Positions 44,714 through 56,243 of a stretch of 64,000 bases of DNA are shown piece by piece. Numbering within the stretch: the first letter of the stretch is position 1; the number at the start of each line of letters is the position of its first letter. The notes below the pieces were generated by a model. That model made no database searches, was not told the DNA's origin, and saw only the letters and a program-made list of their open reading frames with translations. Source of the stretch: Allorhodopirellula heiligendammensis (GTDB lineage: Bacteria > Planctomycetota > Planctomycetia > Pirellulales > Pirellulaceae); NCBI RefSeq assembly GCF_007860105.1, contig NZ_SJPU01000004.1, forward strand, positions 213,856 through 277,855. Reading direction: 5' to 3'. Position numbers and translations under genes: made by a program.

Positions 44714-47083
44714 CTAATTCAGCTCAACCTTGAAACTGTTGATGATGCCATTGAAAGCGAACGGTCGTTGGTCGTAGTAGTCCCATGAGACGGTAGACCC
44801 GAGATCAACTCCGACGTCGAACGTTTCGCTGGCGGAAAATGCGACTGGAACCGTACGAGTCAGTTTCGCTTCACCTACCTCATTGCCATCGACGATCAGA
44901 GTCGCCGTACCACCCTTGCCCATACCGTCGATGGAAGTCTTGATCTCGATCTTATGCTTGCCAACGCTCAGCGGGTCGTCACTATGAGCTTCGTACTGTT
45001 CGATAATGAACATGTTGTAGAGATAGTGGAGGTGACCGTCAGCGAGATAAACCGTTAATCCGCCTCCCGACCCGCCAAGAGCGTACAGAACGCCGTTTGC
45101 TTTCTCAGGCACTTCAAGATCGATGGTCACCGTATTGCTTTGACGGCCTACCCCCGGTGCGGCGAACTCGGGCATGCGTCGCGTGTTCGCAGTGAAGTTC
45201 CAATTCGTGTACGACGTCTTGACGCGATCCTCTGGGTGAAGACGCAGCCAAAGTCCTGCGCCAATCGGAAAATCTTGATTGTCCCTTGCAAGCTCCAAAA
45301 AACTCTTCTTCATCGCATCGAGTTTGTCGGCATTCTGCTCGGCGAGATTATTAGATTCGGAGAAGTCTTCGGTGATTTTGTAGAGCTCCCATTCGTCTGA
45401 CGCCGAATCCCAGTTGGCAATTCGAGGAACCGACGCAGGAGTATTCCATGGAATGAACGGACCGAATGCGCAGGCAATCCATCCGTCTTGGTAGATTGCG
45501 CGGCTGCCATTGTTGTCGAAAAACTGCACCTCCTTCTTCGTTTTTGCCTCGCCGTCAGCGAATGTATAGGCGAGACTCGTTCCGTCGATCTTGATCTGTG
45601 CTTGCCCGTTTACGATCTGCGGTGAGGTTATGCCTAGTATCTCGTAGATGGTGGGTGCGATGTCGACCACGTGGTGAAACTGGTCGCGAATTTTGTCGTC
45701 GGATTTGATTCCGTCAGGCCACGAGACAACCATCGGATTGCGCGTGCCACCAAAATGAGAAGCAACTAGCTTGGTAGCTTTGAATGGAGTGCTACCCGCC
45801 CAGGCCCATCCGGAGTGATAGATGTTATCAGTTTTAGGCGATCCCAAAGCGTCAAGTCCGCCGATCTTATCGAGCGCTGCAATTTGTTGTTCGACAGTGT
45901 TAGGAATGTTGTTCTGCGCTAGCAATTCGCTGATCGATCCTTGCTGTCCTTCCGCGCTGGATCCATTGTCACCCCAGATGTAGAAGATCAACGTATTATC
46001 TCGCAGTCCACGTTCCTCCAGTCCGGCAACCAGACGGCCCACCTGTGCGTCGGTGTGTTCAGCGAAGCCCGCGAAGATTTCCATTCCGCGACGTTGAAAC
46101 GCGAGTTGGTCTTCGGGAATATCTTTCCACGCAGTCATTGTTTGATCGCGCGGCGTAAGTTTTGTCCCCGGAGGAATGATTCCCATTTCGAGCTGGCGTT
46201 TGTGGACCCCCTCGCGATAAGCGTCCCAGCCGTCGTCGAATTTGCCTTTGTACTTATCAGCCCACTCCGGAAAAATGTGATGCGGGCCGTGGACTCCGCC
46301 TGATGCCCAGTACATCAAGAAGGGCTTGTCCGGTGCAAACGCTTGTTGATCATCGACCCAAGCCAGTGCTTTGTTTGTCAGGTCTTCGGTGAGATGATAG
46401 CGATCGTCTCTGGGCGGTTCGACGGCGTCATAGTTTTCGACCAACCGAGGCTCCCACTGCGATGTCTCGCCGGCCAAAAACCCATAAAAGTATTCGAAGC
46501 CATACCCGTTGGGCCAACGATCTTTGGGACCGATCGCCGTCGTTTCTGTCGCGGGCGTATTATGCCATTTTCCAAATGCAGAAGTGTGATAGCCGTACTG
46601 CTTTAACACTTCCGCGAACGTTGCAGCGTCCTTGGAGATGACACCCGTGTAGCCATCGAAGGCAACGGCTCGCTCGGCGATGGTTCCCGAAGACACTCGC
46701 GTGTGATTGCGGCCCGTCAGCAAAGACGCTCGAGTGGGTGAACAGATCGAAGTGGTGTGAAAGCAGTTGTAACGTAGTCCTTCGTCGGCCAGTTTCGACA
46801 TCGTCGGCGTGTGGACCTCACCACCGAAAGTCTCCGAGATGCCAAAGCCAACGTCATCGACGAGAATGACTAGAATGTTAGGTGCGTCCTTCGGTAGTCG
46901 TTGCGCGGGCTCGGGCCATTGCATTTTTGAATCTTGCAGCCGAGGTTTCGTTACGCTTTCCATTTCTTGCGGCGGAAACGGAAGAACGGATCCGTCGTCC
47001 GGAGGCGACTGCGAGAAAAGCAGTTTCGGTTGAATTGCTGCGAGTAAACTCAGCGTGCAGGCGAAGAGTAGAATTCTCATCAT
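44714..47083 (-). CDS. Secreted arylsulfatase, long form
   Basis: A 789-residue sulfatase. The ATG at 47083 gives a signal peptide (MMRILLFACTLSLLAAIQPKLLFSQ when the preceding Met is counted), better than the 13-codon longer frame. After a 50-residue linker the catalytic domain begins APNILVILVDDVGFG, with metal-binding Asp pair. The formylglycine motif is CSPTRASLLTGRNHTRV, the canonical form. The domain continues through GKWHNTP and YIWGDNGSSAEGQ. A C-terminal beta-rich domain of about 150 residues (LYALGGSGGGLTVYLADGHLHYLYN) is typical of the long AtsA-like arylsulfatases. It is neighboured by a second sulfatase on the same strand. Confidence 0.93.
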   Translation of the reverse strand: MMRILLFACTLSLLAAIQPKLLFSQSPPDDGSVLPFPPQEMESVTKPRLQDSKMQWPEPAQRLPKDAPNILVILVDDVGFGISETFGGEVHTPTMSKLADEGLRYNCFHTTSICSPTRASLLTGRNHTRVSSGTIAERAVAFDGYTGVISKDAATFAEVLKQYGYHTSAFGKWHNTPATETTAIGPKDRWPNGYGFEYFYGFLAGETSQWEPRLVENYDAVEPPRDDRYHLTEDLTNKALAWVDDQQAFAPDKPFLMYWASGGVHGPHHIFPEWADKYKGKFDDGWDAYREGVHKRQLEMGIIPPGTKLTPRDQTMTAWKDIPEDQLAFQRRGMEIFAGFAEHTDAQVGRLVAGLEERGLRDNTLIFYIWGDNGSSAEGQQGSISELLAQNNIPNTVEQQIAALDKIGGLDALGSPKTDNIYHSGWAWAGSTPFKATKLVASHFGGTRNPMVVSWPDGIKSDDKIRDQFHHVVDIAPTIYEILGITSPQIVNGQAQIKIDGTSLAYTFADGEAKTKKEVQFFDNNGSRAIYQDGWIACAFGPFIPWNTPASVPRIANWDSASDEWELYKITEDFSESNNLAEQNADKLDAMKKSFLELARDNQDFPIGAGLWLRLHPEDRVKTSYTNWNFTANTRRMPEFAAPGVGRQSNTVTIDLEVPEKANGVLYALGGSGGGLTVYLADGHLHYLYNMFIIEQYEAHSDDPLSVGKHKIEIKTSIDGMGKGGTATLIVDGNEVGEAKLTRTVPVAFSASETFDVGVDLGSTVSWDYYDQRPFAFNGIINSFKVELN

Positions 47084-47238
47084 TTCAGTTTGCTGATACT
47101 TATGTTTGGTCGTTATTAACAAACGGCAAGTCGGTAACCGTTGCTGGAAATTCCACTCGGCGGTGATTGCCGATCATCTCAGTCTGGCGAACAAGGCATG
47201 ACGATCGATTCGCAAGAAATAAAATTCGACTTGGAGAC

Positions 47239-48828
47239 TCAGAGTCCAACCCGTTTAGGAGGGTACTTCTTGAACGTTGCACCGTGCGACTTCAACTTCC
47301 CAAGAACGCTGGCCAACCAAGGGTCTAAGCGATGGCCGACTGGCATTTCTTCTTTCGGGTCCAGGTGCAAGTTGAAAAACCATGGTGAGAGCCCGACGTC
47401 GTGAACTAGCGACAGGTCGATGTGCATGTGTGTCGATTGTGGAAGAACGACCTTGAGATGGGCCTTGTATTCCTTCATTCGAATCGCCATCAATTCCGCG
47501 CCCCACCAGAAGTAGGCTGCCTCGCGATTCGAGACTCCGTCGTCATGAAGCAGAAAAGATGTTTGATCGACGAAATCGTAGTATCGATCGTTTGGAAGTT
47601 TGTCCGTCGAGACCTCGGCCAATGTAAGCGCAGTGCCAAAGAGATCCATCAAGTCGAATCCTTAATTGCTGGCTCGTCCTGCCTTGATGGTTCCTTTCCA
47701 ATAGGCAATACCGGGCACGCGGACACCTCCCTCAAACGTGGTTCCTTTCGCGCCGCGGAACGGCGTGTAACCGCCATCAGGCCATGCGTCCATCTGCGGT
47801 CCATTGTCTGATGTAAAGAAGACGAGAGTGTTTTCCAATACCCCGGCTGATTCTAGCGCTTTGACGATGTTGCCAACGTGCAAATCGACTTCAGCGACAC
47901 CTTCCTTATACGGATATTTACTTTCACTTAGCGAACCGAGGTCTGGATTTTGAAAGTTGTCCGCATGCACTTTCATGAAGCAGTGCTCAATGAAGAACGG
48001 TTTGTCTTCGTTTGTCAGTTGTCTGATCTGCTCGATGGTGAAATCGGCCAAAACCTTGTCAGCTCTGCCCATGTCCTCGATCGACTTGATCTGGGCTAGT
48101 CGTTTGGTTTCACCATCTTTAAAACCGTGTGTTAGATGGTCGTCGGGGCCGACTCCTTCAAAAGCAGCAAGTCGTTGCGGATCTAGAACTAGCCCGGGAA
48201 ATCGTCGTGAGTCGATACGCTGTGAAATCTCTTTTTGGGCCGGGTAGTAGCCGTAGAACTCATCGAACCCAACATCATGCGGTCGCATTCCCTCATCTTC
48301 GCCGACGTGCCATTTTCCAGTCAGCAACGTGAAGTAGCCGGCCTCGCTCAGCAAATTCGCGAGCGATACTTCATCTTCCCACGGATTCGTTGTGACTTTG
48401 TCACCTGCCAGTATTGGACGAGTAAGGCCCGTTCGCATGGGCAGCCGCCCCGTGAGAATCGCAGATCGCGTCGGCGTGCAGGTCTGCTGCGCGTAGCAGG
48501 AGGTGAGTTTCAATCCCTCTGCGGCCAAGCGGTCGATGTTTGGAGTCGCGGCACCAGTAACTGCACCCCCGCCATAACAGCCGGGATCACCGTAGCCCAT
48601 GTCGTCCACGATCAACCAGACGATGTTGGGGCGCTTACCAAACTTCTTTTTCAGCTCATTCAGATGTTTTTTAACCGCCGCTTCCTGCTCGTCATGCGGA
48701 ATCGATGGTTCAAAGTTCTCAGCGACGCGTACCGATCGATCGAACTTGGGTGAATCTTGGCAAAATCCGCTGCTCGCAACCAACGGCACGAATGACAGTG
48801 TGAACCAAGACAAAAAGAAACGATTCAT
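47239..48828 (-). pseudogene. Secreted sulfatase gene interrupted by one in-frame stop
   Basis: An otherwise complete family S1 sulfatase of about 529 codons. The signal peptide is MNRFFLSWFTLSFVPLVASSGF. The core has NIVWLIVDDMGYGDPG, formylglycine motif CTPTRSAILTGR, LTGKWHVGED and FFTSDNGPQMDAWPDGG. After KAGRASN a TAA (47662-47664) ends translation, but the same frame continues GFDLMDLFGTALTLAEVS, the normal next sulfatase segment, to a stop at 47239. No frameshift is involved; a single base change explains it. Either the gene is a recent pseudogene, the base is a sequencing error, or the stop is read through. All metal and active-site residues lie before the stop. Confidence 0.88.
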
Positions 48829-49159
48829 ACCAGTGCCTTATTTCAAATCTCGATGGAAGCTGAATTGCCGAGGGGAACAATTTCATTGCATGCCAGAGGT
48901 GGTGGTCAAGTTACCAGTCTATGCCTTACTTGAGCAAGAGTGGTGTCGCACCGTGTGCGAACGCACCGTCCGACTTTGTGGAATCGTCGATGAGATGCCT
49001 GTATCATGTCAGATTGCTTCCGAATCACCAAGAAAATAGGCTCATCCGCCGGAAGCGTGCGCCGGGTTTGAAGTCGCGGAAGTTACGACGGATGGATAAA
49101 AAAGTGTGGACATGCCATCCTTCAAAGAGAATTCTCACATCTTCTTTGCAGGAACGTAC
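48829..49159. other. Intergenic stretch at the left edge of the ISL3 remnant
   Basis: This spacer lies between the divergent sulfatase pseudogene and the ISL3-type transposase fragment. Short frames on both strands carry no recognisable signature. An IS terminal repeat would be expected near 49080-49160, but I cannot identify one with confidence. Confidence 0.4.
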
Positions 49160-49918
49160 ATGTCCACCTCCTTGTTGTATCACTCTTTCGGCATTCGTGG
49201 CTACCGGCAGACTCGAATCGAGCCCACCGGAGGCGTTATACGGTTCCATGTCCAGCCAAGCGAAAAGGCGATTTGCTGTCCATCGTGCGATAGCCGGAAC
49301 GTGATCCGTCGAGGGCTCGGGCAACGAGAATTTCGAGCTTCTCCGATCGGCCTAGAACGGACCGTAGTCGTCGCCTCCTTGCCTCGCGTGCAGTGCCATG
49401 ATTGCGGGGCCGTTCGCCAAATCCAAATTGACTTTGCCGACGCCCGCCGAAGCTACACCAAGGGCTGGGGGAAATACGCTTTGCAGTTAACTCGAAGCAT
49501 GACGATAAAGGACGTTGCTGATCTGCTTGGCGTTACCTGGGATGTGATCAAAGAAATCAAAAAGACGGACCTCCAGCGGCGATTTGCCAATCCTTCCCTG
49601 AAAGACGTACGGCGAATCGCCATCGATGAGATCTGCATTGGCAAAGGTCACCGCTACGTGACGCTAGTGATGGACCTGGACAGCGGTGCGATTATCTTCG
49701 TGGGGGAAGGCAAATCGGCCGGTTCGCTGGTACCTTTTTGGAAACGACTGGGCCGTTGGCGGCATCGCATCGAAGCAGTTGCGATGGACATGTCCAGCGC
49801 CTACATCCTTGCGGTGCGTGGGAAGCCACTTCATTCTGTCACAGTCGTCGCCGGAATGCGTCCAAGTCGAAGGCGCGAGTTATGTTCGCGTAGAATGGCT
49901 TCTGTTCGAGACCGTTGA
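49160..49918 (+). pseudogene. ISL3-family transposase, C-terminally truncated
   Basis: The N-terminal zinc-binding and helix-turn-helix parts of an ISL3 transposase are clear (CPSCDSRNVIRRG, VQCHDCGAVRQIQIDFAD, VADLLGVTWDVIKEI). They lead into the start of the DDE domain, IAIDEICIGKGHRYVTLVMDLDSG and VAMDMSSAYILAVR, with the first two catalytic Asp. Similarity ends at about 49820 and the remaining 30 codons are unrelated, so the catalytic Glu is missing. The truncation lies about 100 bases before a sigma factor gene, probably a boundary of a past deletion or insertion. Confidence 0.82.
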
Positions 49919-49926
49919 GGACTTCG

Positions 49927-50814
49927 ATGTACAACCCTTTCTCTGAAGACGCGGCGATTGGTGATCCTGAGGATGCCCAATTGGTTTTCCAAGCCAATGA
50001 CGGTGATCGTTCGGCCCTTGAGAAGCTGATTCTGCGGCATCAGGCATGGATCTACAACATCGCCGTCCGCATGGTATTTGAGCCTCATGACGCGGAGGAG
50101 GTAACGCAGGAAGTGCTGATCAAAGTCGTGACTCGACTCAGCACGTTTCGTGGCGACAGCCAATTTCGCACGTGGCTCTACCGCATCACGACGAACCACG
50201 TTTTGAGCATGAAACGTCGCGGCGGTGAGAAGGCAACTTTAACGTTCTCCACCTATGCCGACGCGATCAACGGGACTCCGGATCTCGATCTGCCCGATCC
50301 CAATAGCGTGCCGGTGGAAGTGCCGCTGTTGGTTGAAGAAACCAAAGTAGCCTGCACGACGGGAATGCTGCTGTGCCTGGAACGGCGGCAGCGATTGATC
50401 TTCACGCTGGGCGAAATCATCGGCGTGAGCGACACCGTCGGCAGCGAAGTCATGGAAATGACGACTGCCAACTTCCGGCAGTGTCTCTCCCGCGCACGCC
50501 GTGATCTGCACCAGTTCATGAATCAGCAATGCGGTCTGGTCAACGCAAACAATCCCTGTCGTTGTCCCCGGAAGACAAGGGGATTCATCGACGCAGGGCA
50601 CGTAGATCCCAACAACCTGCTTTTTGCGACGAGCCACCTTCAGCGGATTGGCGACGTCGCGCAGGGAATGGCTCGCAAGATCGACAATGTCGCCGATCGA
50701 TCCTTTACCGCGATCTACCGAGATCACCCGTTTCTTGAACCTGCGGAGCAAGCCCGGCGCCTGCGGCGATTTCTCGATCTGCCAGAAGTTCGCGCGACGC
50801 TGGACTTGGATTGA
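49927..50814 (+). CDS. ECF-like RNA polymerase sigma factor with Cys-containing C-terminal extension
   Basis: A sigma-70 family factor of 295 residues. Region 2 is clear (QAWIYNIAVRMVFEPHDAEEVTQEVLIKV, FRGDSQFRTWLYRITTNHVLSMKRR). Region 4 is recognisable (LLCLERRQRLIFTLGEIIGVSD...FRQCLSRARRDL). Beyond it is an extension of about 100 residues with GLVNANNPCRCPRKTRGFID and a later amphipathic part, seen in a subset of ECF factors thought to be self-regulated rather than controlled by a separate anti-sigma. No anti-sigma gene is adjacent. The ATG at 49927 has GAGGA six bases upstream. It probably controls the oxidoreductase genes that follow. Confidence 0.88.
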   Translation: MYNPFSEDAAIGDPEDAQLVFQANDGDRSALEKLILRHQAWIYNIAVRMVFEPHDAEEVTQEVLIKVVTRLSTFRGDSQFRTWLYRITTNHVLSMKRRGGEKATLTFSTYADAINGTPDLDLPDPNSVPVEVPLLVEETKVACTTGMLLCLERRQRLIFTLGEIIGVSDTVGSEVMEMTTANFRQCLSRARRDLHQFMNQQCGLVNANNPCRCPRKTRGFIDAGHVDPNNLLFATSHLQRIGDVAQGMARKIDNVADRSFTAIYRDHPFLEPAEQARRLRRFLDLPEVRATLDLD

Positions 50815-50901
50815 AAACTTTTTTCACCGAACTGTCACAGTCGTTTACGTGGCGCGTCTATGCCATTGAGAGACAACTTCTTTCTGGTTTAGAGGACGCA
50901 A

Positions 50902-51660
50902 ATGATGTTGAAACTGAAGAACCGAGTCGCTGTGGTGACCGGTGGGTCGAAGGGGATCGGGGCCGCCATCGCCAAGGAACTGTCAGCCGCCGGAGCGGTT
51001 GTCGCCGTCAACTATCACCGGGACAAAACCGGTGCGAACGCTGTGACTGAGAAGATCGAGGAATCCGGCGGTCAGGCCATTTCGATCCAGGGTGACGTGT
51101 CAAATTCCGACGACTTGCGTCGAATGCTGGCAGAAGTCACCGACGCCTGCGGGTCGCTCGATATCGTGGTGAACAACGCCGGCGTCTATCAGCCAATGAA
51201 CCTTGAGGAAGTCACCGAGTACGAATTTCATCGTGAGTTCAACACCAATGTGCTTGGCCCGTTGATGGTGATTCAGGAATCGTTGCCTCGCTTCGGTGAA
51301 AACGGCGGCAGCATTATCAACATCGGTTCCGGTGCATCGAAAATGTGCCCGCCCGGCTATTCGATATACGCCGCGAGCAAAAGTGCTCTCGATGCGATTA
51401 CCAGAGTGCTCGCGAAGGAACTGGCCCCTCGTGGCATCCGAGTCAACTCGGTCAATCCTGGTGCGACGCTAAGCGAAGGGACGAAATCGGCCGGGTTATA
51501 TGGAACGGGCAGTGACTTCGAACAGCAACTGGTAGCCAGGACCCCGCTCGGCCGCATCGGAACACCACCGGACATCGCCAAAGTCGTTGCCTTCCTCGCG
51601 TCCGACGATGCGTGCTGGTTGACCGGCGAAGTGATCCTTGCATCCGGCGGACTGCGATAA
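50902..51660 (+). CDS. Short-chain dehydrogenase/reductase (SDR)
   Basis: NAD(P)-dependent oxidoreductase of the classical SDR family, 252 residues. It has the cofactor motif [22 protein letters not shown], catalytic Ser in INIGSGASK and the [11 protein letters not shown] (YxxxK) motif, followed by [13 protein letters not shown]. It resembles 3-oxoacyl-ACP reductase or glucose dehydrogenase-like enzymes without allowing a substrate call. Two adjacent ATG codons are possible starts (50902, 50905), with AGAGGA upstream. It follows the sigma factor by 87 bases and precedes a DUF1330 gene by 50. Confidence 0.92.
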   Translation: MMLKLKNRVAVVTGGSKGIGAAIAKELSAAGAVVAVNYHRDKTGANAVTEKIEESGGQAISIQGDVSNSDDLRRMLAEVTDACGSLDIVVNNAGVYQPMNLEEVTEYEFHREFNTNVLGPLMVIQESLPRFGENGGSIINIGSGASKMCPPGYSIYAASKSALDAITRVLAKELAPRGIRVNSVNPGATLSEGTKSAGLYGTGSDFEQQLVARTPLGRIGTPPDIAKVVAFLASDDACWLTGEVILASGGLR

Positions 51661-51710
51661 ACGGCACCGATAACTTATCACCCATCAGCAACAATCAACG
51701 AGGAGAGACC

Positions 51711-51998
51711 ATGTCCGCCTACATCGTATTCATTCGTGAAAAGACGCTCGACAAGTCGGAGTTGGAGACGTATTGGCAGAAAGCACCTGTAGCCATGGAG
51801 GGGCATCCAGTTAAGCCTTTGGCCGCGTATGGTTCTTATGTAACGTTGGAGGGACCAGACGTCGAAGGCGTCGTCATCGCAGAGTTTCCGACGATGGAGG
51901 AGGCCCGCGTTTGGTACGACAGCCCTGCCTACCAAGAAGCCGCTCAGCACCGTTTCCGTGGCGCAGTCTACCGCGGCCTCATAGTGGAGGGGATTTGA
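51711..51998 (+). CDS. DUF1330 family protein
   Basis: A small ferredoxin-like-fold protein of 95 residues of the DUF1330 family: MSAYIVFIREKTLDKSELE at the start, LAAYGSYVTLEGPDVEGVVIA in the middle and FPTMEEARVWYDSPAYQEA as the family signature. The function is unknown; related dimeric alpha/beta barrels include monooxygenases and isomerases of small metabolites. The ATG at 51711 has AGGAGAG just upstream. It is probably cotranscribed with the SDR gene. Confidence 0.9.
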   Translation: MSAYIVFIREKTLDKSELETYWQKAPVAMEGHPVKPLAAYGSYVTLEGPDVEGVVIAEFPTMEEARVWYDSPAYQEAAQHRFRGAVYRGLIVEGI

Positions 51999-52109
51999 CT
52001 CGGAGCCTCCGCGAAATGCATGAGAAGTTGCGTTCGTAATACCCTACTGAACAGGTCGATCGTTTCAGCTCGGCTCCGAATATGTCACCGTGAACGCCTT
52101 CTCTCTTTG

Positions 52110-53093
52110 TTACTCCATGGATTGGCGAATCCGATCGTCGATTGCAATCGCAATCTTTCCTTGCACACCGTTGTTGGAACTCTCAAGGCGCGCATGTGCG
52201 AGCGGAATGTCGGCGAGCGGATAGACCGCGCCCACGTGTGGCTTCAGCTGACCGCGCTCGATCAATGCACTCAACTCTTCAAGCTTGCCCCGATTTTGTC
52301 TTGTGAAAACGAAGTGATAACTCGCGTTCTTGCCCCAGGCTTGAATGACGTTTTGTGGCAGCGCCGTGTCCACGATCGTGACAACGCGGCCAAGTTGAGC
52401 CAGCGCGTCGGGGCTGCGTGACAAAGCGTCGCCGCCGATGGTATCAAACACAACATCGACTCCTCGGCCACTCGTTTCCCGCATGATGCAATCGACATAG
52501 TTCTCCTTTTGATAGTCGATGATGACATCAGCCCCCATCCTTCGTGCGAACTCGGCATTTGCTTCACGCACGGTCGTAAACACCTTCGCTCCGAGCGCTT
52601 TCGCGAGCTGGATCGCCACATGACCGACTCCTCCTGCGCCGCCGTGTACCAGGATGCTTTCGCCGACTCTTAGCACCGCACGCACGATCAGTGCTTCCCA
52701 CGCCGTTCCGCCAACCAAGGACAGGCTTGCCGCTTCAAGATGGCTCAACGAGGCAGGTTTCTTTCCAATGATACTTTCGGCGGCAACGTGGTACTCGGCA
52801 TAGCTTCCGGACCCGTTGAATATTTGTGGGGTGTACCAGACTTCGTCCCCAGGAGAGAAGGTCGTCACACCCGCGCCGACTGCTTCGACTACGCCAGACA
52901 CGTCGTGTCCTGTAATGGCCGGCAGTTGCACCAGGTCCTGATAATCGCCGCGTCGAACCTGGTAATCCAACGGGTTGATGGAGGTTGCATGGACCCGGAC
53001 CATGACTTGCCCCGCATGCGGAACGGGCTTGGGGACGTCACAAAGCTCGAACGATTCCGGGCCCCCAAATGAATTGAGTATGATCGCTTTCAT
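52110..53093 (-). CDS. Zinc-independent NADP-dependent alcohol/quinone oxidoreductase (MDR)
   Basis: Medium-chain oxidoreductase of the quinone reductase-like branch, about 327 residues. It has the N-terminal GroES-like domain ([38 protein letters not shown]) and the Rossmann motif [23 protein letters not shown]. The structural and catalytic zinc ligands of alcohol dehydrogenases are missing. The start is the ATG at 53093 or the GTG one codon earlier. It is convergent with the DUF1330 gene and on the same strand as the isochorismatase-family gene upstream. Confidence 0.92.
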   Translation of the reverse strand: MKAIILNSFGGPESFELCDVPKPVPHAGQVMVRVHATSINPLDYQVRRGDYQDLVQLPAITGHDVSGVVEAVGAGVTTFSPGDEVWYTPQIFNGSGSYAEYHVAAESIIGKKPASLSHLEAASLSLVGGTAWEALIVRAVLRVGESILVHGGAGGVGHVAIQLAKALGAKVFTTVREANAEFARRMGADVIIDYQKENYVDCIMRETSGRGVDVVFDTIGGDALSRSPDALAQLGRVVTIVDTALPQNVIQAWGKNASYHFVFTRQNRGKLEELSALIERGQLKPHVGAVYPLADIPLAHARLESSNNGVQGKIAIAIDDRIRQSME

Positions 53094-53224
53094 CACGATG
53101 CTCTTTTCTGTGTAACGATAAACAAACTAGCTGGGCAACCAGGGCCGCAAAGCAACGATGGACTTCAAAAGCGAACCTGCCCCGCCGATCAGGTGCATGG
53201 GCCAGGTTCGGCGTCATCGCTAGC

Positions 53225-53926
<702 letters not shown>

Positions 53927-54054
53927 AATTTGCTCCTGAAGAATGAGGACTCTGTTCTGAACCGCGACTCCGCGATGTCTGAAAAACAGAATAGATGGCA
54001 GCAGCAGGAGAGTATCGGAGGTTCTTGCTGACTCTTTGGCGATTCTTGCCGTCT

Positions 54055-54984
54055 TCAGGCGAATCGCTTGGGGGTGACGCCAACGACCCGTTTGAAATGT
54101 CGGGTAAGTTGGCTTTGGTCGCTGAAGCCTACCTCGATGGCGATCTGAACAAGCGAGAGCTGCCCTGCGGTGATGAGTCGCTTGGCGCGCTCGACGCGCT
54201 GATGGATGACGAACTGATACGGCGGCAGGCCAGTCGTCTGCTTGAACAGTCGAGCGAAGTGGAATTCGCTCAGGTGGGCGACACCGGCAAGGTCGGCCAG
54301 GGCGATGTTCTGGTCCAGATGGGCGTGGACGTACTCCTCGATCGCCCGCAAGGCATGTCGCGGCAGACGGCCGCCTGCCCCGCGGATGCCCTCACCCGAA
54401 CCCTGCCTGTTGGAGATTTGTCGAATCAGTTGGACGACCAGCACATTCGCCAGCGACTCAGCACACAGACGCCCGCCCTGACCGCCGGTAACCAGCTCGT
54501 GGCGAAGCGCCGTGAGGGTCTTGACTACCTCCGGGCTCGATTGGTCGTAGTAGCGTACTGGAAACTGAATGCGGGCCGGGTCAAGATCGAACGCCTCTTC
54601 CGCTACTTTGGAGATCAAAGCCGGGGACAACTGATAATGGGTCGAGTCGGTTAAGTCGCCTGTGTTACGCCACCGCCATCGGCTCTCGATCCCGGGCGGC
54701 AAAAGATTCACGGCGTGGGGCAAGCCGTCCCCGGTGTACCGCTCATTATCGCAACAGTGATCAGTACGCTCCGGAAAGATCTCGCCCGTGAGGACGAGCA
54801 TCAGACATTCGAGAGGCGGGTGAACGAAGTCACTCGCAGGCTGCCGTGTGTTGTATTCAACTCGTAGACCATTCCAGCCGTGCGTCGCGCTCGAATGCCG
54901 GAACCCATACGGAATGTGCCTCAGCCGATCATCGGGGGTGAGCGGACGCAAGGATTTCGGTGGTTGGATTGTCCGCGTCATCAT
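54055..54984 (-). CDS. AraC-family transcriptional regulator
   Basis: A 309-residue regulator. The N-terminal 190 residues resemble a cupin-type sensing domain ([23 protein letters not shown]). The C-terminal double helix-turn-helix is canonical: [22 protein letters not shown] and [22 protein letters not shown] followed by the family end GVTPKRFA. It probably controls the isochorismatase and MDR oxidoreductase genes that follow on the same strand; this is inferred from position only. Confidence 0.92.
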   Translation of the reverse strand: MMTRTIQPPKSLRPLTPDDRLRHIPYGFRHSSATHGWNGLRVEYNTRQPASDFVHPPLECLMLVLTGEIFPERTDHCCDNERYTGDGLPHAVNLLPPGIESRWRWRNTGDLTDSTHYQLSPALISKVAEEAFDLDPARIQFPVRYYDQSSPEVVKTLTALRHELVTGGQGGRLCAESLANVLVVQLIRQISNRQGSGEGIRGAGGRLPRHALRAIEEYVHAHLDQNIALADLAGVAHLSEFHFARLFKQTTGLPPYQFVIHQRVERAKRLITAGQLSLVQIAIEVGFSDQSQLTRHFKRVVGVTPKRFA

Positions 54985-55618
54985 GCGACCTGCTGATCAA
55001 TGCCTCCATCTCCGTCCGCCAATGCTAGGCGACAGGGGGTGCGGAGGAATCTCTGAACTCCGACAAGCGGCGCGGCCTGCCTCAGTATCACTGCAACACA
55101 TTGTTCGGCATTACCGGCCGCCTTAATCGTAATGCTTTCGGGGCCCACTGCATAGCAACCGGATTGGAACCCGACCGGTAAAACAGAGGACAGGACTTGA
55201 ACATCGCATCGCCTAGCCGCGAAAGGATTAACGTTGACTCATGTGGAATCGCTACTAATAACAGCTTGCTTGTTGGACTCGATGGTCACTTCTTAAACCT
55301 TGCGTGGGCGCTGTGAATTGCCGTTGGACCGATTGGCGAAAAGGCGGGTCTCTGGCGAAATCAGAGCCGGTTCCATTGGAGTTTCTTTCAGCTTCAAAGC
55401 ACGGGTAGTTTCGCTCGCAAAGGTGTCTGACAACATTTCAACGGTTGCGCCGAATCCATCCCGGCAAGGATATTCCGAGAGTGCTGATCAGGACGGTGCT
55501 TGACCAAGCCCCATTTCACCTCTCGTCAATGACTCAGCTTAAAGTTCCCGTCATCCTGACTTCGAATATCCCCACAATCGGCGTTGGATGTTCTGGACTT
55601 TCTCGCTGAAGTCATGGC
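54985..55618. other. Gene-poor stretch
   Basis: Open frames in this 634-bp region are short, overlap on opposite strands and lack ribosome-binding sites. I see no RNA gene, repeat or strong hairpin. It may contain the AraC gene's promoter near 54990-55060 and decayed sequence further right. Confidence 0.45.
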
Positions 55619-56239
55619 TCACCGATCCAATGCTCCCTTTCCAGCAAGTATCTTATCTCGAAATTTTGCAATTCGGGACCTTCTGGTTTCGGCCTTTTTG
55701 GCTGAATTGAGATTGATCACGTAGCTTTTTTGTCTGCCTGGAGTCAGCGCATGGAACGCCTCGGCAAGCAGCGAGTCGGCTTCCAATGCATCGACAAGCT
55801 CATCCGGTAACTCGAGTGTGTTCTGCTCTTTAGGCGGCTTGATTCCTGCCTCTGCATACCCTTTTGCCTCGTCTAAATAGGAATGGATTGTCGACCTCAT
55901 TAACGGCACTTGAGCATTGTTCGTAAACCGGATCATGTCAGGGTACCGGGTATTGGGCCCTTGCTTTTCCAGAACACTTTTGGGGTCTTTCATTAGAGCC
56001 GCGTTGAAAAAGCTCAGGCGAAATTCGCTGCGCAAGGCGCCGAGAATCACGATGTTGCGACTGGCGTGCATATAGCATGGATGCGCCCATTTGAGCGTTT
56101 CCACCAAACCAGACTCACGGCAAATGTGCCGAAGTTCATTGAGCCCCTGGCTCCATTGCCGCGTCGAACAATCGGGAGTGGCAAAGCGATTGCAGCGTCC
56201 ACACCCTTTCTCAAAATACATCTCGATGTCGGTAATCAC
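55619..56239 (-). CDS. YdeI/OmpD-associated (DUF1801) family protein
   Basis: A 206-residue protein of the YdeI-like family. It has the N-terminal MYFEKGCGRCNRFATPDCST motif, ETLKWAHPCYMHASRNIVILGAL in the middle and the C-terminal basic signature ALTPGRQKSYVINLNSAKKAETRRSRIAK. The role is not established; genes of this family often accompany stress or antimicrobial-peptide response genes. The start is a GTG four bases after the DoxX stop, so it is the last gene of the ArsR-SRPBCC-DoxX-YdeI operon. Confidence 0.9.
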   Translation of the reverse strand: MITDIEMYFEKGCGRCNRFATPDCSTRQWSQGLNELRHICRESGLVETLKWAHPCYMHASRNIVILGALRSEFRLSFFNAALMKDPKSVLEKQGPNTRYPDMIRFTNNAQVPLMRSTIHSYLDEAKGYAEAGIKPPKEQNTLELPDELVDALEADSLLAEAFHALTPGRQKSYVINLNSAKKAETRRSRIAKFRDKILAGKGALDR

Positions 56240-56243
56240 CTCT

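Noticed and set aside
55300..55503. 67-codon plus-strand ORF
   Set aside because: No ribosome-binding site, no neighbours on that strand and no protein-like pattern.
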